Below are positions 51,204 through 59,997 of a DNA stretch of 64,000 nucleotides, piece by piece (position 1 is the first letter of the stretch; the number at the start of each line of letters is the position of its first letter). Origin of the DNA: Agrobacterium albertimagni AOL15 (GTDB lineage: Bacteria; Pseudomonadota; Alphaproteobacteria; Rhizobiales; Rhizobiaceae). Under the pieces are notes generated by a model. The model worked only from the letters and a program-made list of their open reading frames with translations, made no database searches and was not told the origin of the DNA. The position numbers and the translations under genes were made by a program. The stretch lies in the NCBI RefSeq assembly GCF_000300855.1, contig NZ_ALJF01000016.1, positions 62,001-126,000 of the forward strand, written 5' to 3'.

Positions 51204-52493
51204 CTACCAGCGACGCTCGAAGCGCTGTCTCAGGAAAATTGCTATGGCGTTCATCACGACAAGGAAGCCGATCAGGACGAGAATAGCGGCGGATGTACGC
51301 GAGACAAAGCCTCGCTCGGGACTGTCGGCCCAGATGTAGATCTGCGTCGGAAGCGCGGTCGAGGCTTCCATCACGCCGGCCGGCGGGCTGGTGATAAAGG
51401 CGTTCATGCCGATCAACAGCAGGGGTGCCGTTTCGCCAAGGGCCTGGGCCAGACCAATGATTGTGCCGGTCAGGATGGACGGCATGGCCAGCGGCAGGAT
51501 GTGATGGAAAATCGCTTCGTGCTTTGACGCGCCGACACCGAGTGCTGCTTCACGAATGGAGCTCGGCACCGACTGCAGGGCTGCGCGGGTGACGATGATC
51601 AGGGTCGGCAGCGTCATCAGCGACAGGACCAGACCACCCACCAGCGGCGCCGAGCGCGGCAGACCGAACCAGCCGAGGAAGACCGCCAGACCGAGGAGAC
51701 CGAACACCACCGACGGCACCGCGGCCAGGTTGTTGATGTTGATCTCGATCATATCCGTCCACTTGTTCTTGGGCGCGAACTCCTCGAGATAGATCGCCGC
51801 AGCGATGCCGACGGGGAAGCTGATCAGGAAGCAGACCAGCAGCAGCCAGAACGAGCCGGAGATGGCACCCGCGAGACCTGCCAGTTCGGGGAAGCGGCTG
51901 TCGGAGTTGAAGAACAGGCCCCAGTTGAACGGCGAGGACAGCACGCCCGTGGCTTCCAGACGATCGTAGAGCGCGATCTGGCGGTCGTTCACGCGGCGCT
52001 GGTTTTCCGGCAGATCCCGGCTGATCTCGCCCTTGGCGAACTGATCGATCGGGTCGGCCATCGGGATGACGAAGCTCGACGTACCGGTGAGCTTCGTCGG
52101 ATCCTTGAGCACTGCGTCTCGCACGATGAACGGAGCCGAGGAGGTGAACATCGCGAAGAAGTCGCGCTCTTGCGGTCCCTCGAGATCGCCAAGGGGGCGT
52201 TTCATACCTTCGCGCACGATATTGCGCCAGTTGGCACCCGCAATGTCATTCGGATCTATGCCAGCGGTTGAAAGGTCGAGTTCAATCGTCGCGACGGTCT
52301 GCGTGAACGCCTTGTAACCCGTCAACACCAGCGAACTGATGAGGATTGCGAGAAAGCCGAGTGCAAAGCTGATCGCAATGATGCCATAGGCCTGAAGGCG
52401 TCTGTCCGCTGCGTAACGACGCTTGCGAAGCGACTTCATTGCATCGGACTGCCAGTTGATCGGAGGCGCCAAAGTGCTGGTTTCCTGGGCCAT
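51204..52493 (-). CDS. pstA: Phosphate ABC transporter permease PstA (long form)
   Basis: 429 residues against about 296 in E. coli. The N terminus has a hydrophobic segment ([24 protein letters not shown]) and a long periplasmic part of about 150 residues, typical of alphaproteobacterial PstA (I recall a DUF3333 domain). The permease core has [48 protein letters not shown] and the EAA-type loop [30 protein letters not shown] segment. The ATG shares one base with the pstC stop (TAATG). Confidence 0.94.
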   Translation of the reverse strand: MAQETSTLAPPINWQSDAMKSLRKRRYAADRRLQAYGIIAISFALGFLAILISSLVLTGYKAFTQTVATIELDLSTAGIDPNDIAGANWRNIVREGMKRPLGDLEGPQERDFFAMFTSSAPFIVRDAVLKDPTKLTGTSSFVIPMADPIDQFAKGEISRDLPENQRRVNDRQIALYDRLEATGVLSSPFNWGLFFNSDSRFPELAGLAGAISGSFWLLLVCFLISFPVGIAAAIYLEEFAPKNKWTDMIEININNLAAVPSVVFGLLGLAVFLGWFGLPRSAPLVGGLVLSLMTLPTLIIVTRAALQSVPSSIREAALGVGASKHEAIFHHILPLAMPSILTGTIIGLAQALGETAPLLLIGMNAFITSPPAGVMEASTALPTQIYIWADSPERGFVSRTSAAILVLIGFLVVMNAIAIFLRQRFERRW

Positions 52494-53866
52494 TAGTACT
52501 TCTCCCGATACTTGCGGACGGTACGCAGCGCGATCAGATTGAGGCCCAGCGTGATGATGAACAGCACGAGACCGAGGGCGAATGCGGCAAGCGTCTTCGG
52601 ATTGTCGAATTCGGTGTCACCAATGAGCAGCGTCACGATCTGGACAGTGACCGTCGTGACGGAGTCGAAGGGGTTGAGGGTCATCTTGGCGATGAGGCCC
52701 GCCGCCATGACGACTATCATGGTCTCGCCAACGGCGCGGCTGAGGGCGAGAAGAATGCCGCCCACGATACCCGGAAGGGCTGCCGGCAGGAGAACCTTGC
52801 GGATGGTTTCGCCCTTGGTGGCACCGAGTGCATAGGATCCTTCACGCATCGCCCGCGGGACGGCCGCAAAGGCGTCGTCCGAGAGCGAGGAGATGAACGG
52901 GATGAGCATCACACCCATGACCCCACCCGCAGCCAGCGCGCTGTTCGGCGCGGCATCGACCCCGAGGAAGATGCCGAGATTGCGCATCGCTGGTGCGACC
53001 GTGAGAACCGCGAAGAAGCCGTAGACGACGGTCGGGATACCGGCGAGAATTTCCAGCAGCGGCTTGACCGTCGCGCGGAAGCCGGGCGCTGCATACTCCG
53101 TGAGATAGACGGCCGACAGGACACCGGTCGGCACGGCAACAGTCATGGCGAGGAACGAAATCACCATGGTTCCGAACAGGACCGGGATCATGCCGAAAGC
53201 GCCCTGTCCCGCAACCTGGTCCGCACGGATGGCGATCTGAGGCTCCCAGCGCAGGCCGAAGAGGAACTCGGTGATCGGCACTTTCGTGAAGAACTGATAG
53301 GCCTCGTAGAGCAGCGAGAAGACGATCCCTGCTGTCGTCAGAACCGCAACGATGGAGGAGAACAGCATGAACAGGGTGACGGCGCGCTCGACGCTGTGAC
53401 GCGCCCTGTAGCGCGTGCTGATCACCCGCATGCCGAAGAAGGCGCCAACCACCACCAGGGACGCAACGACCGCAATGATCGCAACATTGGCTATCTGCTG
53501 AAGCGACCGCAAATGCTCGACTGCGGCCATAACTTCCGGAGAAGGCTCGCGGAAGATGTTCCCAGACGCCACCTGCCGGATTTCACTGATGAGAAGCGCC
53601 TTTTGCGGCCCCTCCATCATGTCCGAGCCCGGAAACGAGGCCATGACCAGCTGATTGATGATGTTGTCCTGACCGAGAAGCCAGAGAATGAGGAAGATAA
53701 AAGCCGGGATACCGGTCCAGATCGCGGCATTCAAGCCGTGATAGATCGGACGGGAATGAACCTTGATGCCCGATGCGGAACCGGCTGTCGCCTTGGCGCG
53801 CCCCGTCCCCATGAAAGCGACGATAAATGCGGCAAGCGCCATCAAGCCGAACAGATATCCAGACAT
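52493..53866 (-). CDS. pstC: Phosphate ABC transporter permease PstC (long form)
   Basis: 457 residues from the ATG at 53866; it is longer than E. coli PstC (about 319). The extra length is N-terminal, with hydrophobic segments (LFGLMALAAFIVAFMGTG and IWTGIPAFIFLILWLLGQ) and a soluble loop. The permease core has VPTGVLSAVYLTEYAAPGFRATVKPLLEILAGIPTVVYGFFA and the coupling loop AMREGSYALGATKGETIRKVLLPAALPGIVGG. It lies after a hairpin that separates it from pstS. Confidence 0.94.
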   Translation of the reverse strand: MSGYLFGLMALAAFIVAFMGTGRAKATAGSASGIKVHSRPIYHGLNAAIWTGIPAFIFLILWLLGQDNIINQLVMASFPGSDMMEGPQKALLISEIRQVASGNIFREPSPEVMAAVEHLRSLQQIANVAIIAVVASLVVVGAFFGMRVISTRYRARHSVERAVTLFMLFSSIVAVLTTAGIVFSLLYEAYQFFTKVPITEFLFGLRWEPQIAIRADQVAGQGAFGMIPVLFGTMVISFLAMTVAVPTGVLSAVYLTEYAAPGFRATVKPLLEILAGIPTVVYGFFAVLTVAPAMRNLGIFLGVDAAPNSALAAGGVMGVMLIPFISSLSDDAFAAVPRAMREGSYALGATKGETIRKVLLPAALPGIVGGILLALSRAVGETMIVVMAAGLIAKMTLNPFDSVTTVTVQIVTLLIGDTEFDNPKTLAAFALGLVLFIITLGLNLIALRTVRKYREKY

Positions 53867-53885
53867 ACGACCCCCTGAACACAAT

Positions 53886-53913
53886 GAAAACCGCCCGCCA
53901 TCATGGCGGGCGG
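53886..53913 (-). terminator. Strong hairpin between pstS and pstC
   Basis: CCGCCCGCCA (53904-53913 on the minus strand) pairs perfectly with TGGCGGGCGG (53891-53900), loop TGA, then TTTTC. It should partly end transcription after pstS or protect the pstS mRNA, which would explain higher binding-protein levels. Confidence 0.85.
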
Positions 53914-53932
53914 CGATGTTGGTACGCTCAGA

Positions 53933-54967
53933 TTAGGAGCCGAGCTTCTTGGCGCCGGAAACGGCGTCCTGAACTTCCTTGCGCTTGTCGTCGGAGAGCG
54001 GGGTCAGGCCGCGCTCAGCGAGATAGCCTTCCGGACCCAGGGCTTCTTCAGAAGTGAACTCGGTGAGGAATTCCTTCATGCCCGGGATAACGTCGCGGTG
54101 CGCATTCTTCACGTAGAAGTAGAGCGGACGGGCGACCGGATAGGAGAAGTCAGCGATGGTTTCGAAGTTCGGCTCGACGCCGTTGACCTTCACGCCGACC
54201 AGCTTGTCGCTGTTTTCGTACAGGAACGAATAGCCGAAGATGCCGATGGCGTTCGGATCGGATTCGAGACGCTGAACGATCAGGTTGTCGTTCTCGCCGG
54301 CTTCAACGAAGGGACCGTCCTGACGCATGCGCGAGCAGACTTCGTTCCACTTGTCGGCGTCAGCCTTCTGGAGATCTGCCATGCCAGGCAGGTCCTTGCA
54401 GCCGTCATGCATGACCAGTTCGACGAAAGCGTCGCGGGTACCAGATGTCGGCGGGGGGCCGAAAGCGATGATGTCGATCGCCGGCAGGGAAGCGTCGATG
54501 TCCGACCACTTCTTGTTCGGGTTGGCAACGAAACCGCCATTGCCATCCGGAAGCTCAGCAGCGAGAGCCTTGAAGATCTGCTCTTCGGTCAGGTCGAGCG
54601 CAGCACCGGCGCGCGAATGAGCGATGGCGAGGCCGTCGTAGCCGATCAGGGCTTCGGTGATGTCGGTCACGCCATTGGCAGTGCAGAGCTCGACTTCCGA
54701 GTCCTTGATGGCGCGCGATGCGCCGGTGATGTCGGCGAAGTCAGGGCCGATACCGCCGCAGAATGCCTTGAAGCCGCCGCCAGTGCCGGTGGACTCAACA
54801 ACCGGAGCAGCCGAGCCAGTCTTGTTGGCGAATTCTTCGGCAGCTGCCTGCGAATAGGGGAATACCGTCGAGGAGCCGACAACCTTGATCTGGTCGCGAG
54901 CAACTGCGGCACCGCTGAATACTACGGATGCAGCCAGAGCGGCTACGGTAAGTTTCAGAGCGTTCAT
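53933..54967 (-). CDS. pstS: Phosphate-binding periplasmic protein PstS
   Basis: 344 residues. The signal peptide MNALKLTVAALAASVVFSGAAVA precedes RDQIKVVGSSTVFPYSQAAAEEF (phosphate-binding GSSTVFP). Further ligand segments are VVESTGTGGGFKAFCGGIGPDFADITGASRAI and FGPPPTSGTRDAFVELVM (TSGTR). It delivers phosphate to PstCAB. A candidate Pho box is 111 bases upstream. Confidence 0.96.
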   Translation of the reverse strand: MNALKLTVAALAASVVFSGAAVARDQIKVVGSSTVFPYSQAAAEEFANKTGSAAPVVESTGTGGGFKAFCGGIGPDFADITGASRAIKDSEVELCTANGVTDITEALIGYDGLAIAHSRAGAALDLTEEQIFKALAAELPDGNGGFVANPNKKWSDIDASLPAIDIIAFGPPPTSGTRDAFVELVMHDGCKDLPGMADLQKADADKWNEVCSRMRQDGPFVEAGENDNLIVQRLESDPNAIGIFGYSFLYENSDKLVGVKVNGVEPNFETIADFSYPVARPLYFYVKNAHRDVIPGMKEFLTEFTSEEALGPEGYLAERGLTPLSDDKRKEVQDAVSGAKKLGS

Positions 54968-55077
54968 GTTCCATCTCCCGTTTTATGGGCTTGTGTGTCT
55001 GAGGACCGCGATCGCGTCTGTCGCGCCCCGGCAGAGACGTCTTAGCGGCTCTTCGCCCTTGCTTTTATGTCAGTTCG

Positions 55078-55095
55078 ATGAAACATTTGTGACAA
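55078..55095 (-). promoter_or_regulatory. Pho box upstream of pstS
   Basis: TTGTCAC-AAAT-GTTTCAT on the minus strand matches the PhoB site pattern CTGTCAT-N4-CTGTCAT at 11 of 14 half-site positions, with the correct 11-base repeat. Confidence 0.65.
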
Positions 55096-55156
55096 AATTA
55101 GATGTTGAATTACAACAACTTAGTGATGGCGCATCGCGCAATCACACCGTTTTATG

Positions 55157-56413
55157 TCAAAAACGGACGGTGAAGACGCTGCCCTCGCCAAGCTCGGACC
55201 TGACGATCAGGCGCGCACGATGGCGGGTCAGGATATGCTTGACGATGGCAAGGCCCAGACCGGTCCCTTTTTTCGAGCGGCTATCCTCGACATTCACGCG
55301 GTAAAATCGCTCGGTCAGGCGCGGCACATGTTCCGCCGGAATGCCAGGACCGTGGTCGCGCACGCTGACCTCCGTCGCACCGCCAGGGTCCCGGCGCAGC
55401 GCAACTTCCACCACTTCTCCATCCTGACCGTATTTGCAGGCGTTTTCGATCAGGTTCTCGAAGACTTGGACGAGCTCGTCGCGCTCGCCCAGAACCTCGA
55501 TCTTCTCCTCGGGCAGATCGAGCCGGATCTCGACGCCAAGTTCGGCGGCCAGCGGAGCGAGACTGTCCCTGACATGACCGAGGATCGGCGCGAGCTCCAC
55601 GCTCTGGTCCGGCGCCACATGGGCCTTCAGCTCCAGCCGCGAAAGGGACAGGAGATCATCCACCAGGCGGCTCATGCGGTTGGCCTGATCGAGCATGATT
55701 GCGAGAAACCGGTCCTTGGCCTTGGCATCGTCGCGGGCCGGGCCCTGCATGGTCTCGATGAACCCGCGCAGCGATGCGAGCGGCGTGCGCAACTCGTGAC
55801 TGGCATTGGCAACGAAGTCGCTGCGCATGCGATCGAGGCGACGTAGCTCGGATATGTCCCTGAACGACAAGAGGAAGTAGGAAACGCCGGCTGCCTTGTC
55901 GGCGTCGATCGGTGCTACGCGCACAACATAGACCCGCTCGGAGGGATGACGCTCGGAATGTTCGATCTGGTTCGGCTGGGAGGTTTCGGTCGTTTCCCGG
56001 ATCATGTCGAGAATGCCGGGGGAGCGCCAGCGGGTCGACACATGCAGGCCGGCGACAAGCTCGCCGAACACCTTCTCCGCTGCCTGATTCTGGGCGACCA
56101 GCTCAGCCTCAGGGCTGAGGACGAAGATCGGCATATCAAGGCCGTCGAGCGATGCCAGGATAAGGGGAAGCGGATCAGCCGGCGGGCTGGGCACCATCAC
56201 GTCCAGCGTCGTCACGACCGGCGTGTCTTCCGCCGGCAGCTGCCGAAAAACCACGAGAAGAAAGAGCAGGACGAACAGCAGGATGGCGTATCCGGTGGCA
56301 GCACCGGTCGCCCAGGCGCTGACCGAAAGGACCGCGGCAGCGAGAATATAGACCCAGGCCGAAAGCAGCCGCCGGAGATCTTTGCGCCATCCGTCACCCT
56401 TATCGTCCTGCAT
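55157..56413 (-). CDS. phoR: Phosphate regulon sensor histidine kinase PhoR
   Basis: 418 residues. Two N-terminal hydrophobic stretches (WVYILAAAVLSVSAWATGA and AILLFVLLFLLVVF) are joined by a very short loop, as in PhoR, which has no large sensor domain outside the membrane. A PAS domain follows (about 90-190). The phospho-acceptor is His206 (NASHELRTPLASL). ATPase motifs: NLIENACKYGQDG, RDHGPGIP and GTGLGLAIVKHIL. It phosphorylates PhoB at low phosphate. It lies upstream of pstS on the same strand, with the Pho box between. Confidence 0.95.
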   Translation of the reverse strand: MQDDKGDGWRKDLRRLLSAWVYILAAAVLSVSAWATGAATGYAILLFVLLFLLVVFRQLPAEDTPVVTTLDVMVPSPPADPLPLILASLDGLDMPIFVLSPEAELVAQNQAAEKVFGELVAGLHVSTRWRSPGILDMIRETTETSQPNQIEHSERHPSERVYVVRVAPIDADKAAGVSYFLLSFRDISELRRLDRMRSDFVANASHELRTPLASLRGFIETMQGPARDDAKAKDRFLAIMLDQANRMSRLVDDLLSLSRLELKAHVAPDQSVELAPILGHVRDSLAPLAAELGVEIRLDLPEEKIEVLGERDELVQVFENLIENACKYGQDGEVVEVALRRDPGGATEVSVRDHGPGIPAEHVPRLTERFYRVNVEDSRSKKGTGLGLAIVKHILTRHRARLIVRSELGEGSVFTVRF

Positions 56414-56617
56414 TCGCGCGCATTCCCCGCCTTGTCCTGGTTCAAGCCTGATAGTCCTGATTCATGACAGAAGTTACACCGCTGTGCCATCGCTTGGCCG
56501 GCCTTTCCCCGGTGGATCGACCGAGGCGCCTCCAGATGGAACCGAGATGCTTGAACTTCATTTCGGCTTGGGCTCAAGTAAGGTCATTGGCAATTTACAT
56601 GGCACAGGGAGCCGAGG

Positions 56618-57499
56618 ATGGACGCGCAAACGGAAAGCAGGGCAGTCACCCTTTCGGTCGGAGGAACCCAACAGGTCTTCGACATCGACCTGCCGGACCT
56701 GCCGGACTGGATCGAAGACAAGGCGTTGAAGTCCGGGGGCTTTCCCTATGACAAGAAGCTCTCGGAGAAGGACTATGAGAAGGAACTCATCCAGCTTCAG
56801 ATCGAGCTGGTGAAGGTGCAGTTCTGGATGCAGAAGACCGGCGAACGCGTGATGGCCTTGTTCGAGGGCCGGGATGCGGCCGGCAAGGGCGGCGCCATTC
56901 ATGCGACGCTTTCCTATATGAACCCCCGTTCCGCCCGCGTGGTCGCCTTGACCAAGCCAACGGAAACCGAGCGCGGCCAATGGTATTTCCAGCGCTATGT
57001 CTCGCACTTTCCGACGGCCGGCGAATTCGTTCTGTTCGACCGCTCCTGGTACAACCGCGCCGGCGTCGAGCCGGTCATGGGCTTCTGCACGCCCGATCAG
57101 TACGAGAGCTTTCTTGAGCAGGTGCCGCGCTTCGAGAAGCTGATCGAACGGGAAGGCATCCGCTTCTTCAAATTCTGGCTCGATACAGGCCAGGAAATGC
57201 AGCTCAAGCGCTTTCATGACCGCCGGCACGATCCCCTGAAGTGCTGGAAGCTTTCACCGATGGATATTGCCGCCCTGCACAAGTGGGACGACTACACGAA
57301 AAAGCGCGACCGGATGCTGAAGGAAACCCACACCGAGCGTGCGCCGTGGACGGTGCTGCACGCCAATGACAAGCGCCGCGCGCGGTTGAACCTCATCCGC
57401 CACATGCTGCTGTCGCTAGACTACGAGGGCAAGGACATCGAGAAGATCGGCAAGCTCGACAAGAAGATCATCGGCAGCGGCCCCGACTTCCTGAAGTGA
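56618..57499 (+). CDS. ppk2: Polyphosphate kinase 2
   Basis: 293 residues from the ATG at 56618, with GGGAG 7 bases upstream. The P-loop kinase has Walker A in [16 protein letters not shown], the lid-region [29 protein letters not shown], Walker B in [21 protein letters not shown], and the [29 protein letters not shown] segment of class I PPK2. PPK2 uses polyphosphate to make GTP or ATP from GDP or ADP. It is divergent from phoR and shares its 204-bp upstream region, placing polyphosphate use beside phosphate sensing. Confidence 0.93.
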   Translation: MDAQTESRAVTLSVGGTQQVFDIDLPDLPDWIEDKALKSGGFPYDKKLSEKDYEKELIQLQIELVKVQFWMQKTGERVMALFEGRDAAGKGGAIHATLSYMNPRSARVVALTKPTETERGQWYFQRYVSHFPTAGEFVLFDRSWYNRAGVEPVMGFCTPDQYESFLEQVPRFEKLIEREGIRFFKFWLDTGQEMQLKRFHDRRHDPLKCWKLSPMDIAALHKWDDYTKKRDRMLKETHTERAPWTVLHANDKRRARLNLIRHMLLSLDYEGKDIEKIGKLDKKIIGSGPDFLK

Positions 57500-57547
57500 C
57501 CTTTTTGTGGGGCCGTCTGCCCCCACCTCATCCCGCGTCCGCGACCG

Positions 57548-58729
57548 TCACTGGCCGGGCAGCACGCGGATCGCGTAAAGGTTCACGCCGCGTCCGGTGC
57601 CCGCGAGATCCGCATTGATCAGGAGGCGACCCGGGGTGGACGGTGCCATTCCGTTGTCGAAGGAGACGCGGAACAGCGCATCGAGCTTCTGCGGGTTGAC
57701 CGTGAACCGATGGCGCGGACAGTCGCCCATGCGCGGAAAATCGCATTCGACGGAGATCTGGACCGGCTCGTCATCCATCGACTGCACGGTGAGCGCAATC
57801 GTGGAGGTGCGGCCTGCCATTTCACGCAAGACCTCTGTCGGGACCGTCACTTCGATCACGCCAGCCTCGTCACCGCTGCGCGAGACGATCTGCGCGGCAC
57901 TGCCGTCGCTGGCCGTGACGATGTCGACGAGCGCGTTGGCGCGGGGACGAAGCGCCGAGACCTGCTGTGGGGCAAAGACCTCGACCCAGTCATCCGAGAA
58001 GCCACCGCGTGCATCGAGCGCCTGCGGTCCGGCGGATCCGGCCGGGACTGCCTCCTCTGGCGCTCCGGTAAAGTCTTCCGATTCCGCGCGCGGCGGCGGA
58101 TTGGGTACGGAGGTGTCGCGCTCGGCATCCGTGAGCAGCAACCCGGAAGAGTAGATCCACCATGCGCCGATCCCAAGCGTCGCGAGGAAGATCGACATGA
58201 TCGTCAGCCGGGCGACTACCCCGCGACGCCGGCGCGGCGCACGTAACGGGCGTTCGGACCGCATGTCGGGCATTGGCCCTTCGTCATCGGCATGGGCCTC
58301 GACAGAAGCTCTCGGCTCAAACTCAGCCTCCTCGTCGAAGGAGGGCTCGCGATAGGCGGGGTGAGCGCCGCGTGGCGGATCACCCGCGGTGAAACCGGGT
58401 TCGACACGACCGGTTCGCCGGTCGGACGGCGTTGGTGCCGGCGGCTCGGCGGCCCGCTGAGGGGGCGGCGGCACTGGCGCAGTCGGCTGTGGTGCGGCCG
58501 GTTCGGGCCGCACCTCCAGGCGGGCGCGCTCTTCGAGCTCGATGGAATGGATCAGCGCCTCCAGCCGGCGACGCTGATGGTTCACAGCTTCGGGGTCGTC
58601 GATGTTCTGCTTGCGCAGGCCCGTTTCGAGGGCCTGGCGGGCGGATTGATAGACCCGAGCCCGGGCCTCCGCATTCGAGCGGTCGGCGCGCTCCAAGGCG
58701 TTTCTGATGGCCGTTTCCAATCCGCTCAT
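57548..58729 (-). CDS. Uncharacterised single-pass membrane protein
   Basis: 393 residues from the ATG at 58729, 11 bases after AGGAG. The cytoplasmic N terminus is helical (SGLETAIRNALERADRSNAEARARVYQSARQALETGLR), then comes a Pro-rich region (PQPTAPVPPPPQRAAEPPAPTP) and acidic and basic linkers. One membrane helix is near residues 165-185 (LTIMSIFLATLGIGAWWIYS). The C-terminal half is probably periplasmic, with a predicted beta-sandwich (WVEVFAPQQVSALRPRANALVDIVTASDG, SVECDFPRMGDCPRHRFTV with two cysteines). I do not recognise a named family. Homologues appear, from memory, in other rhizobia at this locus. Confidence 0.8.
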   Translation of the reverse strand: MSGLETAIRNALERADRSNAEARARVYQSARQALETGLRKQNIDDPEAVNHQRRRLEALIHSIELEERARLEVRPEPAAPQPTAPVPPPPQRAAEPPAPTPSDRRTGRVEPGFTAGDPPRGAHPAYREPSFDEEAEFEPRASVEAHADDEGPMPDMRSERPLRAPRRRRGVVARLTIMSIFLATLGIGAWWIYSSGLLLTDAERDTSVPNPPPRAESEDFTGAPEEAVPAGSAGPQALDARGGFSDDWVEVFAPQQVSALRPRANALVDIVTASDGSAAQIVSRSGDEAGVIEVTVPTEVLREMAGRTSTIALTVQSMDDEPVQISVECDFPRMGDCPRHRFTVNPQKLDALFRVSFDNGMAPSTPGRLLINADLAGTGRGVNLYAIRVLPGQ

Positions 58730-58948
58730 TGGCCGCCATACTCCTTCGGGGATCGCCCCAGCCACATCGCAATCATAGTTTCGATTCGGTAAACTCTGGA
58801 TATTTCAAGCACAAGCCCGGAAAACCCGTATGGGGCCGAATAAACACAGGAATGAGGCCGAGAGGCCGATGGCAAGGACCCCACAAATGGACACGCGCAG
58901 CGCCGTTGACCATAGGACCGGCTTTCCTCGGCGTCCATGATCTGTTAT

Positions 58949-58970
58949 TTGACGTTTGCGTAAACGTAAA
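58949..58970. promoter_or_regulatory. ACGT-type operator upstream of the flavoprotein gene
   Basis: TTGACGT-N8-ACGTAAA with centre TTGCGTAA; the fadE site has TTGACGT-N8-ACGTCAA with centre GCGCGTAA. The two sites agree at 19 of 22 positions. It ends 20 bases before the start codon at 58990. Confidence 0.75.
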
Positions 58971-58989
58971 CTTCATGGGAGGTGAAGTG

Positions 58990-59949
58990 ATGGCCCTGCC
59001 GCCGATCCTGAAAGACAATCTGAGGCTCCCCGTCGTCGCCTCGCCGCTCTTCATCATATCACATCCGAAACTGACGCTCGCCCAATGCAAGGCGGGAATC
59101 GTCGGTTCGTTTCCGGCGCTGAATGCGCGGCCGGAGGCACAACTCGACGAATGGCTGGCCGAAATCACCGAGGATCTCGCCGCTCATAACGCGAACAACC
59201 CGGACCGTCCGGCCGCCCCCTTCGCGGTGAACCAGATCGTTCACATGTCGAACAAGCGGCTCGAGCACGACCTGATGATGTGCGTCAAATACAAGGTGCC
59301 TATCGTCATTTCCTCGCTCGGCGCCGTGCCGGAGGTCAATGCCGCCGTGCATTCCTATGGCGGCATCGTCCTGCATGACGTGATCAACAACCGCCATGCC
59401 AATTCGGCGATCCGCAAGGGCGCCGACGGCCTGATTGCGGTGGCAACCGGAGCGGGCGGCCACGCCGGCACGCTCTCGCCCTTTGCCCTCGTCCAGGAAA
59501 TCCGGGAATGGTTCGATGGGCCGCTTCTGCTCGCCGGGGCGATCGCCAATGGCGGTGCGGTGCTTGCTGCCCAGGCGATGGGCGCCGACATGGCCTATAT
59601 CGGCTCGCCCTTTATTGCGACTGAAGAGGCACGTGCATCCGCCGAGTACAAGCAGGCAATCGTCGACGCCCATGCCAACGACATTGTCTATTCCAACTAC
59701 TTTACCGGCATTCACGGCAATTATCTGAAGCCGTCGATCGTTGCCGCCGGCATGGATCCCGACAACCTGCCGGTTGCCGATCCCTCGAAGATGGACTTCG
59801 ACAAGGCGACCACCGGGGCCAAGGCCTGGAAGGATATCTGGGGCTGCGGCCAGGGCATCGGGGCGGTGAAGGCCGTCGAGCCGGTCGCGGCCGTGGTCGA
59901 CCGGTTGGAGCGCGAATATATAGGCGCAAAAAAGGCGATTTGCGGCTGA
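58990..59949 (+). CDS. Nitronate monooxygenase-like NAD(P)H-dependent flavin oxidoreductase
   Basis: 319 residues from the ATG at 58990, with GGGAGGTG 6 bases upstream. The TIM barrel has PVVASPLFIISHPKLTLAQCKAGIVGSFP, VATGAGGHAGTLSPF (the glycine-histidine FMN segment), PLLLAGAIANGGAVLAAQAMGADMAYIGSPF and a C-terminal WGCGQGIGAVK. This family covers nitronate monooxygenases and FabK-like enoyl reductases. The fatty-acid-type operator upstream makes an acyl-CoA-linked or nitro-toxin-defence role possible, but neither is proved by the sequence. Confidence 0.85.
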   Translation: MALPPILKDNLRLPVVASPLFIISHPKLTLAQCKAGIVGSFPALNARPEAQLDEWLAEITEDLAAHNANNPDRPAAPFAVNQIVHMSNKRLEHDLMMCVKYKVPIVISSLGAVPEVNAAVHSYGGIVLHDVINNRHANSAIRKGADGLIAVATGAGGHAGTLSPFALVQEIREWFDGPLLLAGAIANGGAVLAAQAMGADMAYIGSPFIATEEARASAEYKQAIVDAHANDIVYSNYFTGIHGNYLKPSIVAAGMDPDNLPVADPSKMDFDKATTGAKAWKDIWGCGQGIGAVKAVEPVAAVVDRLEREYIGAKKAICG

Positions 59950-59965
59950 GACTGCCGCTGCTAGC

Positions 59966-59992
59966 GTCCCCGCAACACTGATTTGCGGGGAC
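59966..59992 (+). promoter_or_regulatory. Perfect hairpin covering the ribosome-binding site of the DUF1176 gene
   Basis: GTCCCCGCAA (59966-59975), loop CACTGAT, TTGCGGGGAC (59983-59992). The GGGGA site is in the 3' arm, 6 bases before the ATG at 59998. No T-run follows. Confidence 0.7.
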
Positions 59993-59997
59993 CCGAC

